Positions 48,491-57,763 of a stretch of DNA of 64,000 nt are shown here, one piece after another (within the stretch, counting starts at the first letter, position 1; every line of letters begins with the position of its first letter). The position numbers were made by a program, and so were the translations under genes. Source of the stretch: Neisseria brasiliensis (GTDB lineage Bacteria; Pseudomonadota; Gammaproteobacteria; Burkholderiales; Neisseriaceae); NCBI RefSeq assembly GCF_009671065.1, contig NZ_CP046027.1, positions 1,054,001 through 1,118,000 of the forward strand, given 5' to 3'. The notes beneath the pieces are model-generated. The model was not told the DNA's origin and did no database searches. It worked only from the letters and a program-made list of their open reading frames with translations.

Positions 48491-50248
48491 TTAATCCCCC
48501 ATCACTTTGCCTTCGCGACGCGGGTCGGCACCGCCTTGCAAACCATCTTGACCGATCACAATGCCTTGTACACCCGAATTCAAATCGCGCACCTGCACTT
48601 TATAGCCCAGTTGTTCCAATTGCGGTGCATACTCAGTGGCGGCGGTGTTTTGCTCGATTTCATAGCTGCTGCCGCGGTTGAGCATGTTTGGCAGGGAAAT
48701 GGCCGTCTGAATGTCCATGCCCCAGTCGATGTGCGCGACTAAGGTTTTGGCCACATAACCGATAATGCGGCTGCCGCCCGGTGAGCCGACCGCCATATAA
48801 GGCTTGCCGTTTTTCATCACAATAGTCGGCGCCATGGAAGAGCGCGGGCGCTTGCCGCCGGCCACGCTGTTGGCCACTACTTTGCCTTCGGCATTGGCCG
48901 GATTAAAGGCGAAGTCGGTCAATTCGTTGTTCAACAAATAGCCGTTGGCCATCAGGGTAGAGCCAAACGCGTTTTCAATCGAAGTGGTCATGGAAACCAC
49001 GTTGCCTTCTTTATCCACAACCACGATGTGGCTGGTCGAAGGCAGCTCCGCCGGTTTGCCGGCAGCAAATTGGTTGCTCAATTTACCGGCGTTGATTTGC
49101 GGCAGGGCTTTGTCAGTGGCGCGGATTTCCTGTGCGCGGCTATTCAAATAAGATTGACTAATTAAGGCTTTGGTCGGCACGGTTACGAAATCTGGGTCTG
49201 CCACATAGTAATCGCGGTCGGCAAAGGCCACGCGTGAAGCGTCGCCGATCCAGCGCCAGCTGTGGATATTTTCCGCGCCCAGTTTTTTCATGTCCTTTGT
49301 TTGCAAAATGCCCAAAATCTGGCTCAAGGCAATGCCACCCGAGCTTGGCGCACCCATGCCGCACACTTCGTATTCACGATAAGGCGAACACACCGGCGTG
49401 CGCTCAATCACGCGGTAGTTTTTGAAATCAGCCAGCGTGATTTTGCCCGGATTGTCCGGCGCGCCAGTGATGGTGTTCACCATATTCTGCGCGGGTTTGC
49501 CATGGTAAAACGGCGCGCTGCCCTCTTTGGACAACAGTTTTACCGATTGGGCAAATTCAGGGTTTTTCAACATCGTACCTGCGGCCAATGGTGCGCCGTT
49601 AGGCAGGAAATAGGCAGCAGTCTGTGGATAACGTTGCAGCGATTCTTTGTTTTGCTCGATGGATTGCGACATGCGTGGCGACACGGCAAAACCTTGCTCG
49701 GCCAATTGAATCGGCCTGTCAAACAGGCTTTGCCACGGCAATTTGCCGTAACGCTTGTGGGTATCTTCCAAAAGTTTCGGAATACCCGGCACGCCGACCG
49801 AACGGCCGCCGACCACGGCTTTCATGAATTCTAGCGGTTTGCCGTTTTCATCTAGGAATAATTGCGGCGTGGCTGATTTCGGTGCGGTTTCGCGTGCGTC
49901 GAATGTGGTCAGCTTTTTGGCTTTGTTGTCCCAATACACCAAAAACGCGCCTCCGCCCAAGCCGGAAGATTGCGGCTCAGTCAGGCTTAGGGTGATTTGC
50001 ATGGCAATCATCGCATCAATCGCGCTGCCGCCGCGTTTCAAAATTTCATAACCAGCTTCGGTGGCCAGTGGATTGGCAGAAGCAGCCATAAATTCTTTGG
50101 CGTGCACCAATTTCTGTTCGGTCAAACCCGTGCCTTGTTCCGGCGCGTGGCTGTCGGCGGAAACCGCGGCCGGTTTCGGCGCGGAAGATTGTGCACAAGC
50201 GGCCAGCACCAAAGTGGCTAGAATGCTTAATGTCCAAGTCGATTTCAT
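48491..50248 (-). CDS. ggt: Gamma-glutamyltransferase, lipoprotein form
   Basis: Cleaves gamma-glutamyl bonds of glutathione and similar compounds, supplying cysteine and glutamate. 585 residues from ATG 50248. A lipoprotein signal ends in LVLAAC, lipidating C18. The precursor self-cleaves before the nucleophile Thr in PSTSHIVVVDKEGNVVSMT (near residue 405). Other family blocks: GSAIDAMIAMQITLSLTEPQSSGLGGG and PRSSMAPTIVMKNGKP. A start seven codons upstream is open but lacks a better ribosome site. Confidence 0.95.
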   Translation of the reverse strand: MKSTWTLSILATLVLAACAQSSAPKPAAVSADSHAPEQGTGLTEQKLVHAKEFMAASANPLATEAGYEILKRGGSAIDAMIAMQITLSLTEPQSSGLGGGAFLVYWDNKAKKLTTFDARETAPKSATPQLFLDENGKPLEFMKAVVGGRSVGVPGIPKLLEDTHKRYGKLPWQSLFDRPIQLAEQGFAVSPRMSQSIEQNKESLQRYPQTAAYFLPNGAPLAAGTMLKNPEFAQSVKLLSKEGSAPFYHGKPAQNMVNTITGAPDNPGKITLADFKNYRVIERTPVCSPYREYEVCGMGAPSSGGIALSQILGILQTKDMKKLGAENIHSWRWIGDASRVAFADRDYYVADPDFVTVPTKALISQSYLNSRAQEIRATDKALPQINAGKLSNQFAAGKPAELPSTSHIVVVDKEGNVVSMTTSIENAFGSTLMANGYLLNNELTDFAFNPANAEGKVVANSVAGGKRPRSSMAPTIVMKNGKPYMAVGSPGGSRIIGYVAKTLVAHIDWGMDIQTAISLPNMLNRGSSYEIEQNTAATEYAPQLEQLGYKVQVRDLNSGVQGIVIGQDGLQGGADPRREGKVMGD

Positions 50249-50269
50249 TTGATACTCCTCTTTTCTCAT

Positions 50270-50704
50270 GTTTCAGACGGCCTGAATAAGCTTAAGCTGA
50301 ATGTATAACTTTAAACAGACCGACTATAGCCCAAAGCGTTCGCATTTTCCAAGAATAAGTTGGCATAAACTTGTCGGTAAGCCGATATTTATACACAGGC
50401 CGTTTGAAAGTTTTTAAATTATCCACATTCATAAACAATCCACAAGCCGCTTTATCCTTGCAGTTTATTTTTAGATAAGTTTTTGAAAAATAATCGGGAT
50501 AAAAGTTATACACAAAAAAATTGCCTGCTCATAATCATAATCTTTTTATATTTTAAATTTTAGTATTATTCTGTTTACGGCTTTTCAAGCCAAATAAAAA
50601 CCTTAAGCTAACTTTTCAAAAAATTAAAAAGTTAAGGATTGTTAAAACACTGTAAATCGGGTAGAGTAATGCCCGATAAATTAACAATAACGGAGCTTCC
50701 TTCA
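50270..50704. other. Intergenic region between ggt and gnd
   Basis: About 435 bp, AT-rich, carrying the divergent promoters of ggt and gnd and one inverted uptake sequence near 50272. A 73-codon minus-strand frame here has no ribosome site or recognisable product. Nothing else is seen. Confidence 0.55.
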
Positions 50705-52153
50705 ATGAAAGGCGACATCGGTGTCATTGGTTTGGCCGTCATGGGTCAAAACCTGATTTTGAACATGAACGACCACGGTTTTAAAGTAGTGGCGTTTAAC
50801 CGTACCACCAGTAAAGTAGACGATTTTTTAAATGGTGCCGCCAAAGGCACCAATATTATTGGCGCATATTCGCTGCAAGACTTGGTTGATAAATTAGAAA
50901 AACCACGCAAAATCATGATGATGGTGCGTGCAGGTGCAGTGGTCGATGATTTTATCGAACAATTGGTGCCTTTATTGGACCAAGGCGACATCATCATTGA
51001 CGGCGGTAACGCCAATTATCCCGACTCTACCCGCCGCACACACGAGCTGGCGGCCAAAGGCATCCGCTTTATCGGTGCCGGTGTATCGGGTGGCGAAGAA
51101 GGTGCGCGCAATGGTCCTTCGATTATGCCGGGCGGCGACGAAAGCGCATGGCCGGAAGTGAAACCGATTTTCCAAGCCATCGCCGCGAAAACGCCTGAAG
51201 GCGAGCCTTGCTGTGATTGGGTTGGTCGTGATGGTGCCGGCCACTTTGTCAAAATGGTGCACAACGGCATTGAATACGGCGACATGCAGCTGATTTGCGA
51301 AGCCTACCAATTCATGAAAGACGGCTTGGGCTTGTCTTACGATGAAATGCACGACATTTTCAACGCGTGGAACCAAACCGAGTTGGATTCCTATCTGGTT
51401 GAAATCACAGCCGATATTTTGGGCTACAAAGACGAAAACGGCGAGCCGCTGGTTGAAAAAATTCTCGATACCGCCGGTCAAAAAGGCACCGGCAAATGGA
51501 CTGGCATTAACGCCTTGGATTTGGGCATTCCGTTGACGCTGATTTCCGAAGCTGTGTTCGCCCGTTGCGTATCGGCATTCAAAGAACAACGCGTACAAAC
51601 CGGCAAGCTGTTCGGCAAAACCATCACCCCAATCAGCGGCGACAAAGCCGAGTGGGTGGATGCTTTGCGCCAAGCGCTGTTGGCGTCAAAAATCATTTCT
51701 TACGCCCAAGGCTTTATGTTGATTCGCGAAGCCAGCGAAACCAACAACTGGGCGTTGAATTACGGCAACACCGCTTTGCTGTGGCGTGAAGGCTGCATTA
51801 TCCGCAGCGCTTTCTTGGGCAACATCCGCGATGCTTACGAAGCCAATCCGGATTTGGTGTTCTTGGGTACCGATCCGTATTTTAAAGGCGTATTAGAAAG
51901 CTGCTTGCCGGCATGGCGCAAAGTGGTGGCCAAAGCGATTGAAAGCGGCATTGCTATGCCGTGTATGGCGTCAGCGATTACCTTCTTGGACGGCTACACC
52001 ACCGAACGTTTACCGGCCAATCTGCTGCAGGCACAACGTGATTACTTCGGCGCACACACTTACGAGCGAACCGACCGTTCGCGTGGTGAATTTTTCCACA
52101 CCAACTGGACTGGTACCGGCGGCGACACCGCGTCAACCACTTACGATATTTAA
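50705..52153 (+). CDS. gnd: 6-phosphogluconate dehydrogenase, decarboxylating
   Basis: Oxidative pentose phosphate pathway enzyme making ribulose-5-phosphate and NADPH. 482 residues from ATG 50705 (GGAG upstream); a longer frame upstream is not needed. N-terminal GDIGVIGLAVMGQNLILNMNDHG binds NADP, and GVSGGEEGARNGPSIMPGG and GHFVKMVHNGIEYGDMQ are the substrate-site blocks. Full C-terminal tail with RTDRSRGEFFHTNWTG is present. Confidence 0.97.
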   Translation: MKGDIGVIGLAVMGQNLILNMNDHGFKVVAFNRTTSKVDDFLNGAAKGTNIIGAYSLQDLVDKLEKPRKIMMMVRAGAVVDDFIEQLVPLLDQGDIIIDGGNANYPDSTRRTHELAAKGIRFIGAGVSGGEEGARNGPSIMPGGDESAWPEVKPIFQAIAAKTPEGEPCCDWVGRDGAGHFVKMVHNGIEYGDMQLICEAYQFMKDGLGLSYDEMHDIFNAWNQTELDSYLVEITADILGYKDENGEPLVEKILDTAGQKGTGKWTGINALDLGIPLTLISEAVFARCVSAFKEQRVQTGKLFGKTITPISGDKAEWVDALRQALLASKIISYAQGFMLIREASETNNWALNYGNTALLWREGCIIRSAFLGNIRDAYEANPDLVFLGTDPYFKGVLESCLPAWRKVVAKAIESGIAMPCMASAITFLDGYTTERLPANLLQAQRDYFGAHTYERTDRSRGEFFHTNWTGTGGDTASTTYDI

Positions 52154-52206
52154 TCAATTGTGGATAACTGATTTGCCTAAATCTGCTTTAATGGCTGATT
52201 GATTCA

Positions 52207-52242
52207 AGGCCGTCTGAAATCGGAAAGTATTTCAGACGGCCT
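52207..52242 (+). terminator. gnd terminator
   Basis: AGGCCGTCTGAA (52207-52218) and TTCAGACGGCCT (52231-52242), 12-nt loop, followed by TGATTTTA. Confidence 0.85.
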
Positions 52243-52333
52243 TGATTTTATTCGTGATAAGTTTTTCCACATTGGATTTCAAAGTCAATAGAGAAAACTA
52301 TTCATCTATCTTTTTGAATTAGCAATAAAAAAT

Positions 52334-52366
52334 AAAATGCCGTCTGAACCTTTTAGACGGCATTTT
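52334..52366. terminator. Second hairpin, ATGCCGTCTGAA type
   Basis: AAAATGCCGTCT pairs with AGACGGCATTTT across a short loop; it probably serves the converging dehydrogenase gene as well. Confidence 0.8.
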
Positions 52367-52483
52367 AATATTGTTCACAAAATTATCCACAAGTTTTCAA
52401 GAAGTATTTTGGCATGGATACACCTTGATTCATCGAAACCTTATGAAATGAAGGCTACTCGATTGTGGATTGTTTGTTGAACC

Positions 52484-53434
52484 TTACACCAAATTCTGCG
52501 GCTGGCCTTTGACAAATTTATCCACATTATCCAGCAAAATATCAAACAAACGGTTGATGGCTTCGTGGCTTGCCCAAGCCATGTGCGGCGTAATAATCAA
52601 GTTGGGTAACCGTGCTTTGAGCAACGGATTACCATTGCGCGGCGGCTCTTCGGTCAACACATCAAACCCTGCACCGCCGATCTGACCGTATTTCAGGGCA
52701 GCGACTAAGGCGGTTTCATCAACCAAACCGCCGCGGCCGCAGTTAATCAAAATCGCGCCGGGTTTCATCTGTTTCAATTCGGTTTCACCAATCATATTGC
52801 TGGTTTGCTCGGTCAGCGGACAATGCAGCGAAATCACATCGGCCGTCTGAATGGCTTCATCAAACGACACATAACCTTCACGCACCGTTTCGGCATGTTT
52901 GTGTTCGCCGAAAACCACCTTCATATTGAAAGCTTCGGCATAGCGCGCCAAAGTTTGGCCGATGTTGCCGCGTCCAAAAATTGCCAATGTTTTGCCGTTT
53001 AAATCACGCATCGGCGCACCGTAATGGCAGAAAAACGGCGATTGTTCCCACAAGCCGGCTGCAACATCGCGTTGATAGGCAGGCAGGTTGCGGCTTAAGG
53101 CAATCATCAGCATAAAGGCGTGTTCCGCCACCGATTCATTGCCGTAAGCGCGCACATTCGCCACCGCCACACCGGCTTGTTTGGCTGCTTCGACATCGAC
53201 ATTGTTCACGCCGGTGGCCGCCACGGCAATCAGTTTAAGCTGTGGATTTTGCGCAATCGCTTCGGCGGAGACCACCACTTTGTTGGTCATCACGATGTCG
53301 GCGCCATTAATACGATCTAAGGCTTCGTGCGGCTCGGTGGCATCGTAGCAAATCAATTCATGTGGAAAATCAAAGGTAATGTCGCGCTCCAGCAGCGTGG
53401 CGCGGTCGAGCATGACGATTTTGAGCGGTTTCAT
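52484..53434 (-). CDS. D-2-hydroxyacid dehydrogenase (hydroxypyruvate reductase-like)
   Basis: NAD-dependent reductase of 2-keto acids, 316 residues, most like HprA/glycerate dehydrogenase. NAD site GKTLAIFGRGNIGQTLARYAE (residues about 147-167), LKQMKPGAILINCGRGGLVDE with the catalytic Arg, and the His in ITPHMAWASHEA near residue 288. VAATGVNNVDVEAAKQ is the N-terminal family block. The exact substrate cannot be told from sequence. Confidence 0.9.
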   Translation of the reverse strand: MKPLKIVMLDRATLLERDITFDFPHELICYDATEPHEALDRINGADIVMTNKVVVSAEAIAQNPQLKLIAVAATGVNNVDVEAAKQAGVAVANVRAYGNESVAEHAFMLMIALSRNLPAYQRDVAAGLWEQSPFFCHYGAPMRDLNGKTLAIFGRGNIGQTLARYAEAFNMKVVFGEHKHAETVREGYVSFDEAIQTADVISLHCPLTEQTSNMIGETELKQMKPGAILINCGRGGLVDETALVAALKYGQIGGAGFDVLTEEPPRNGNPLLKARLPNLIITPHMAWASHEAINRLFDILLDNVDKFVKGQPQNLV

Positions 53435-53581
53435 ATAATTTTCCTTTATGAGAAATTTTATAACGATTGTTTTAAGCTAAGGTTGAATAAAAATATCCAA
53501 CTGTACGCATGATTTGCGAATCGTTATTATTTGTCTTAAATGATACAGGCCGAGTTTCAGACGGCCTTGGAGGACAATATT

Positions 53582-54184
53582 ATGATTAAAACCATTACCT
53601 TTGCAATGCTTCATTTCGGCGTGGCCTTTAGCGTGGCCTATATTTTGACCGGCAGCATCGGCATTTCCAGCGCGGTGGCCTTGATTGAGCCGATGGTCAA
53701 CACTGTGGTGTTTTATTTCCATGAAAAAGCATGGAACCGCTACGAGCGCCAAAAAACAAAAAGCAGGAAATGCTGCTGCCGCTGCATCAGTGTGTCGATG
53801 CGCAGAAAATGTGTTAAGCTAAACTTTTCTCCTCTCCAACGCAAAGAAGGAAACAGCATGAGCTTGATTATTGAAGACATCGAAGTCGGCAGCGGTAAAG
53901 AAGCCGTTAAAGGCAAAGAAATCACCGTACATTACACCGGTTGGTTGGAAAACGGCACCAAATTCGATTCCAGCGTCGACCGTGGTCAGCCTTTGACCAT
54001 TATTTTGGGTGTCGGCCAAGTGATTCAGGGCTGGGACGAAGGTTTCGGTGGCATGAAAGAAGGCGGCAAACGTAAATTAACCATCCCTGCCGAAATGGGT
54101 TATGGCGCGCGCGGTGCCGGTGGCGTGATTCCGCCAAATGCAACGTTGATTTTTGAAGTAGAACTGTTAAAAGTTCATGACTAA
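53582..54184 (+). pseudogene. DUF2061 membrane-protein gene, read through into the FKBP gene by a base change
   Basis: ATG 53582 (GGAGGAC upstream) opens MIKTITFAMLHFGVAFSVAYILTG, a DUF2061 two-helix protein, up to FYFHEKAWNRYERQK. After the A6-C-A5 tract near 53751 the frame continues through a Cys/Arg-rich linker into the FKBP gene. If the first run were A7 the frame would read NKKQEMLLPLHQCVDAQKMC and stop at TAA near 53815, the expected length for the family. So either a deletion fused the genes, the tract varies, or the base call is wrong. Confidence 0.6.
53858..54184 (+). CDS. FKBP-type peptidyl-prolyl isomerase
   Basis: 108 residues from ATG 53858, which has its own AAGGAAA site. A complete single FKBP domain: VHYTGWLENGTKFDSSVDRGQP, VIQGWDEGFGGMKEGGKRKL and PAEMGYGARGAGGVIPPNATL. 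No signal peptide, so cytosolic. It catalyses cis-trans change at proline bonds. The open frame extends upstream into the DUF2061 gene, but the isomerase is of normal length without it. Confidence 0.93.
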   Translation: MSLIIEDIEVGSGKEAVKGKEITVHYTGWLENGTKFDSSVDRGQPLTIILGVGQVIQGWDEGFGGMKEGGKRKLTIPAEMGYGARGAGGVIPPNATLIFEVELLKVHD

Positions 54185-54204
54185 ATAATTGCTTATCTCA
54201 AAAG

Positions 54205-54247
54205 ATGCCGTCTGAAAAAATATGCTTGCGTATTGTTCAGACGGCAT
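54205..54247 (+). terminator. FKBP gene terminator
   Basis: ATGCCGTCTGAA (54205-54216) and TTCAGACGGCAT (54236-54247), followed by TTTTATT. Confidence 0.85.
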
Positions 54248-54415
54248 TTTATTAGTTTACAGATGAATAAAATTAAGACATAAACATATTAGAGTATTGA
54301 ATTTAAAAGTTAAATTTATAATTTATTGTGAACTTTTATTGCTCAAAACTTTCTTACAGAAACCGTATCGCTGTTGATACCGTGTTTGAAAACCATAAAG
54401 TAAGAAGGAAATCCC

Positions 54416-54622
54416 ATGAAAAAATTTGCTGCATTATTGACTGCTGCCGCTTTGTCGGCCACTGTATTGGCTGCCCAGGCAGAAAAAGAAGCCGAAACCG
54501 CTGCGGTTGAAGTTCAAACTGAACAAGCTTCTGCACCTGTGACCTTTGAAGAAGTGGTTGAAAACGCCGCTGCTTCTGATGCAGCTGCCAGCGCAGCGAG
54601 TGCGGCAAGCGCGGCACAATAA
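54416..54622 (+). CDS. Small secreted alanine-rich protein
   Basis: 68 residues, AAGAAGGAAATCCC before the ATG. A signal peptide (KFAALLTAAALSATVLAAQA, cleaved after AQA) precedes an acidic, low-complexity mature part (EKEAETAAVEVQTEQASAPV ... ASAASAASAAQ). No family recognised. It stands alone with its own terminator. Confidence 0.65.
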   Translation: MKKFAALLTAAALSATVLAAQAEKEAETAAVEVQTEQASAPVTFEEVVENAAASDAAASAASAASAAQ

Positions 54623-54652
54623 TCGTCATTTTTTGACAGATTAAATATAAAC

Positions 54653-54680
54653 AGGCCGTCTGAATTATTTCAGACGGCCT
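54653..54680. terminator. Convergent uptake-sequence terminator
   Basis: AGGCCGTCTGAA (54653-54664) and TTCAGACGGCCT (54669-54680), between the small secreted protein gene and the cinA-like gene. Confidence 0.85.
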
Positions 54681-54706
54681 ATGTTTGTTTATCTCACTAA
54701 GGTAAT

Positions 54707-55180
54707 TTAATTCGCAGTTAAATGTTCAGCCAACAGATTCAGCGCAAAATCCACCGCTTGGCGGCGCACGCTTTCCCGGTCGCCTTCAAATAAAGCCGTG
54801 CATTCGATGTTTTTCGCCGGTGTGGCCAAGCCGAACCAAACTGTGCCGACCGGTTTGTCTTTGCTGCCGCCGTTGGGCCCTGCAATACCGGAGATACTCA
54901 GCGCATAATCCGCCTGCGCCACCGCCTTTGCCCCGCGTGCCATTTCATGCACCGTTTCGCGACTGACTGCGCCGTGTTGCAACAAGGTTTCAGGCATCAC
55001 GCCCAAGGTATTTTGTTTGGCTTGGTTGCTGTAGGTGACAAAGCTTTGGTGAAACCACTGCGAGCTGCCGGAAATGCTGGTAAACGCGGCCGACAATAAA
55101 CCGCCGGTGCAGGATTCGGCGCTGGTGACAGTTTGACGGTGGTCGGACAAATATTGGGCGATGGTTTGAAGTGCTGTCAT
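54707..55180 (-). CDS. CinA C-terminal domain protein (NMN amidohydrolase type)
   Basis: 157 residues, a stand-alone CinA C-terminal domain, which converts nicotinamide mononucleotide to nicotinate mononucleotide in NAD recycling. Signature: VTSAESCTGGLLSAAFTSISGSSQWF at residues 17-42, then SYALSISGIAGPNGGSKDKPVGTVWFGLA-type sequence. The N-terminal competence/damage domain of long CinA proteins is absent, as in E. coli PncC. Confidence 0.9.
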   Translation of the reverse strand: MTALQTIAQYLSDHRQTVTSAESCTGGLLSAAFTSISGSSQWFHQSFVTYSNQAKQNTLGVMPETLLQHGAVSRETVHEMARGAKAVAQADYALSISGIAGPNGGSKDKPVGTVWFGLATPAKNIECTALFEGDRESVRRQAVDFALNLLAEHLTAN

Positions 55181-55283
55181 GAAGGTTCCTTTCGGGATAG
55201 ATAGGATGGAAAACGAACTAGGGCTAAGACTTCAGGCCGTCTAAAAAGATTGTACGCGGTTTTAAAAACTAGGCCAAATAAAA

Positions 55284-55308
55284 ACGGCCTGTGTTATCCA
55301 CAGGCCGT
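55284..55308 (-). terminator. ftsX terminator
   Basis: ACGGCCTGTG (55284-55293) pairs with CACAGGCCGT (55299-55308) across TTATC; on the minus strand TTTTTA follows. It overlaps an uptake sequence. Confidence 0.75.
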
Positions 55309-55318
55309 CTGAAACCAT

Positions 55319-56236
55319 TTATTTTTTCGCTTTAAACCCGAGCAAATGCTGCGTGGTGGCAAGCCAGGCGCCGAATACGCCCAGCGCAATCACAAAACCC
55401 AATACCAGCGCGATTTCGCTGCCATTGAAGAAGCGCCAGCCGATATTCAGGCCGTAAGGTTTGAAAATCGAATCGACCATCGGGCGCACGGTATTCAACA
55501 ACCATGCACACAAGCCCAAGCTCACGGCGGCGGAGAATAAGCTCTGCCACACGGCTTGATACAGAAACGGGCGGCGGATAAATGAAGCCGGCGCACCCAA
55601 CAGCTTGGTGATTTCAATTTCTTCTTTGCGGCTTAAGATTTGCAGGCGGATGGTGTTGTGTGCCACCAAAATAAACGCCATGCCTAAGGTAATCGCCAAA
55701 AACCACAAAATTTTGTGGATAAAATCATTGATTTGATACAGGGTATGCACCCATTCCGTATCCATGGTCGCCGATTCTACCATCGGCAGCTTCACCAAAT
55801 CCTGATAAATCGCTTGCATTTGCGCCGGAGAAGAATTGGCATCGGGGGTAACGATAAACACATCCGGCAGCGGATTTTCATCCAGCATCGATACCAAATT
55901 CTGATCCAGATTCGATTGCAATTCTTCCAAACCGTCTTGCTTGCTGATGAAGCGCACCGTATCCAAACGCGTATCGCGTTGCAACAGATTCTGCACCGTA
56001 TCCGTATCGGCTTTAGCCGCATCGGTGTCCATATACACGGTAATCTGCGGAGATTCGTTTAATTTGCCCAAAATGCTTTGGCCGCTTTGCACACCCAAAT
56101 AGAGAAACAGCGGCAGGGTCATGGCAATCGCCAGCATCAGCAGGGTCAGCAAAGTGCCGACAGGCTGGCGAATTAAATCCTTCAGCGCGGTGCGTGCCGA
56201 TTCGACGTGCAGCGAAACATAATGAATCAAACTCAT
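55319..56236 (-). CDS. ftsX: Cell division protein FtsX
   Basis: Membrane partner of FtsE; the complex controls cell-wall amidases at the septum. 305 residues: N-terminal cytoplasmic helix (RTALKDLIRQPVGTL), first membrane helix (LLTLLMLAIAMTLPLFLYL), a periplasmic domain up to about residue 170 (DVFIVTPDANSSPAQMQ), then three membrane helices. ATGA overlap with ftsE. Confidence 0.95.
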   Translation of the reverse strand: MSLIHYVSLHVESARTALKDLIRQPVGTLLTLLMLAIAMTLPLFLYLGVQSGQSILGKLNESPQITVYMDTDAAKADTDTVQNLLQRDTRLDTVRFISKQDGLEELQSNLDQNLVSMLDENPLPDVFIVTPDANSSPAQMQAIYQDLVKLPMVESATMDTEWVHTLYQINDFIHKILWFLAITLGMAFILVAHNTIRLQILSRKEEIEITKLLGAPASFIRRPFLYQAVWQSLFSAAVSLGLCAWLLNTVRPMVDSIFKPYGLNIGWRFFNGSEIALVLGFVIALGVFGAWLATTQHLLGFKAKK

Positions 56237-56883
56237 GCCAAACGTCCTTTCTGCAGGCGGATGACGCGGTGGCCGTAATCGGCCATCAGCGTTTCATCGT
56301 GTGCCGCCACAATCACGGTGGTGCCCGCTTCGTGGAAGGTTTTGAATAATTCCATGATGTCGAGCGCGTAGGCACGGTCGAGGCTGGCGGAAGGTTCATC
56401 GGCAATCAAGAGGCTGGGCTGGTGTACCACCGCGCGGGCGATACACAAACGCTGCTGTTCACCGCCGGAAAGCGACACCGGCATATCCAATTCGCGGCCT
56501 TTCAAACCGACTTTTTCAATCGCAATGCGCGCGCGCTCTTCTGCTTTGGCCGGTTGGTAGCCGATGATGCGTAAGGGCAGAATCACGTTTTGCAGCACGT
56601 TGCGGTCGTAGAGAATTTTGTGGTCTTGGAACACAATGCCGATGTGTTGGCGCATAAAACCGATTTGGTTGTCGCTCAGTTCGCTCAAATCCTGCTTGTT
56701 GAACCACACTTTGCCTTCGGTCGGCTTGGTGATGCCCGAAATCAGCTTCAAAATGGTTGATTTTCCCGAGCCTGAATGGCCGGCGATGAAAATCATCTCG
56801 CCTTTGTTGATTTGAAAGCTGACGTTTTTTAAGGCTTCAAAACCACCGGGATAGGTTTTGGAAACTTGTTCGAAACGAATCAT
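56233..56883 (-). CDS. ftsE: Cell division ATP-binding protein FtsE
   Basis: ABC ATPase, 216 residues. Walker A GHSGSGKST (near residue 36), signature LSGGEQQR (near 138), Walker B LLIADEPSASLD. MIRFEQVSKTYPGGFEALKNV is the typical FtsE N-terminus. It powers FtsX-dependent signalling to periplasmic murein hydrolases. First gene of ftsE-ftsX. Confidence 0.96.
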   Translation of the reverse strand: MIRFEQVSKTYPGGFEALKNVSFQINKGEMIFIAGHSGSGKSTILKLISGITKPTEGKVWFNKQDLSELSDNQIGFMRQHIGIVFQDHKILYDRNVLQNVILPLRIIGYQPAKAEERARIAIEKVGLKGRELDMPVSLSGGEQQRLCIARAVVHQPSLLIADEPSASLDRAYALDIMELFKTFHEAGTTVIVAAHDETLMADYGHRVIRLQKGRLA

Positions 56884-57218
56884 AACTCTTCCTGAAAAAT
56901 GGTTTCAGACGGCCTGAAAATAAAGGGATTCAAAAAATTATCCACAAATTTTCCCCTGTTTTGCCGATGTTAATATGCATGCAACAACAGCGTTTCATTT
57001 GAGTGGTCAAACCCTGCTGCAGGCCGTCTGAAAAAATCGGATTTGCCCGATTATAAAGGCTTTGCGCCGTTTTGAACAATATTTGTTCGGCACGCTTACC
57101 ATTAGACGGCAAAACCGCTGCACTATCGGCAGCGGCAGGGTGGATAAGGCTTGGCATTTTTATCCCGAATTTATCCACAGCTTATTATCAGCTTGGCAAG
57201 CCGGTGAAACAATAGGGT
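56884..57218. other. Intergenic region upstream of ftsE
   Basis: 335 bp carrying the ftsE promoter region, two uptake sequences (near 56905 and 57022) and no convincing gene. An 82-codon minus-strand frame contains uptake-sequence peptide and lacks a good ribosome site. Confidence 0.5.
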
Positions 57219-57665
57219 TTATTGGCTTTCGGCTGCTTTGAATTCTTCGTATTCGGTTTGATAAAGCGGGCCCAAGCGGTCGATTTGGGCTTTATCCAAC
57301 ACTTTACGCGCGTCAACGAAAATTTCGTCTTCTTCTTCCTTCAAATGATGCTCAACGGTTTCGATTAATTCTTCCGCCGTTTCCAGCCAGCGGCTCTCGC
57401 CGGTGCGCCCGTCGCTCAAGGTGGCGATTAATTCGTCCATTTCGTGATGCTCGGCAATGGCGTGGCGGGCGATTTCCATGCCGTCATCGTATTGCATCAG
57501 CGGCAGATACAGATGGCGCTCTTCCGCTACCGCATGCGCCACCAATTCAAGGCGCAAGGCTTCGTATTTTTTCTTTTTCGTTTCCCACTGCTTGGCTGCA
57601 GCCAATTCGCCGCACAGCTTGCGTTGCACGTCGTGGTTTTCGATTAAGGCGTTAAAAATATCCAT
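57219..57665 (-). CDS. Hemerythrin domain protein
   Basis: 148 residues from ATG 57665. A hemerythrin/HHE four-helix bundle with iron-ligand histidines and acids in LIENHDVQRKLCGEL, AVAEERHLYLPLMQYD, AIAEHHEMDELIATL and ETVEHHLKEEEDEIFVDAR. Such proteins sense or store oxygen, nitric oxide or iron. Single gene. Start chosen over one 14 codons upstream because of AGGAGCC before it. Confidence 0.88.
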   Translation of the reverse strand: MDIFNALIENHDVQRKLCGELAAAKQWETKKKKYEALRLELVAHAVAEERHLYLPLMQYDDGMEIARHAIAEHHEMDELIATLSDGRTGESRWLETAEELIETVEHHLKEEEDEIFVDARKVLDKAQIDRLGPLYQTEYEEFKAAESQ

Positions 57666-57763
57666 CTGTGGCTCCTGTTCTGCTTTGTTTGTTGTTGTAT
57701 GAACCACTTATAACACAAAACGGTGACACCTGATATGCCAAACCGCCGAAGCGGCGGCAAATC

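Larger units (their letters stand above)
52154..52483. other. Convergent intergenic region with two hairpins
   Basis: 330 bp between the converging gnd and dehydrogenase genes. It holds two uptake-sequence hairpins (52207-52242 and 52334-52366). No credible gene. Confidence 0.6.

Noticed and set aside
50292..50513. 73-codon minus-strand frame upstream of gnd
   Set aside because: AT-rich promoter region, no ribosome site, no recognisable product.
56930..57178. 82-codon minus-strand frame upstream of ftsE
   Set aside because: Contains uptake-sequence peptide (SDGL), odd composition and no good start signal.
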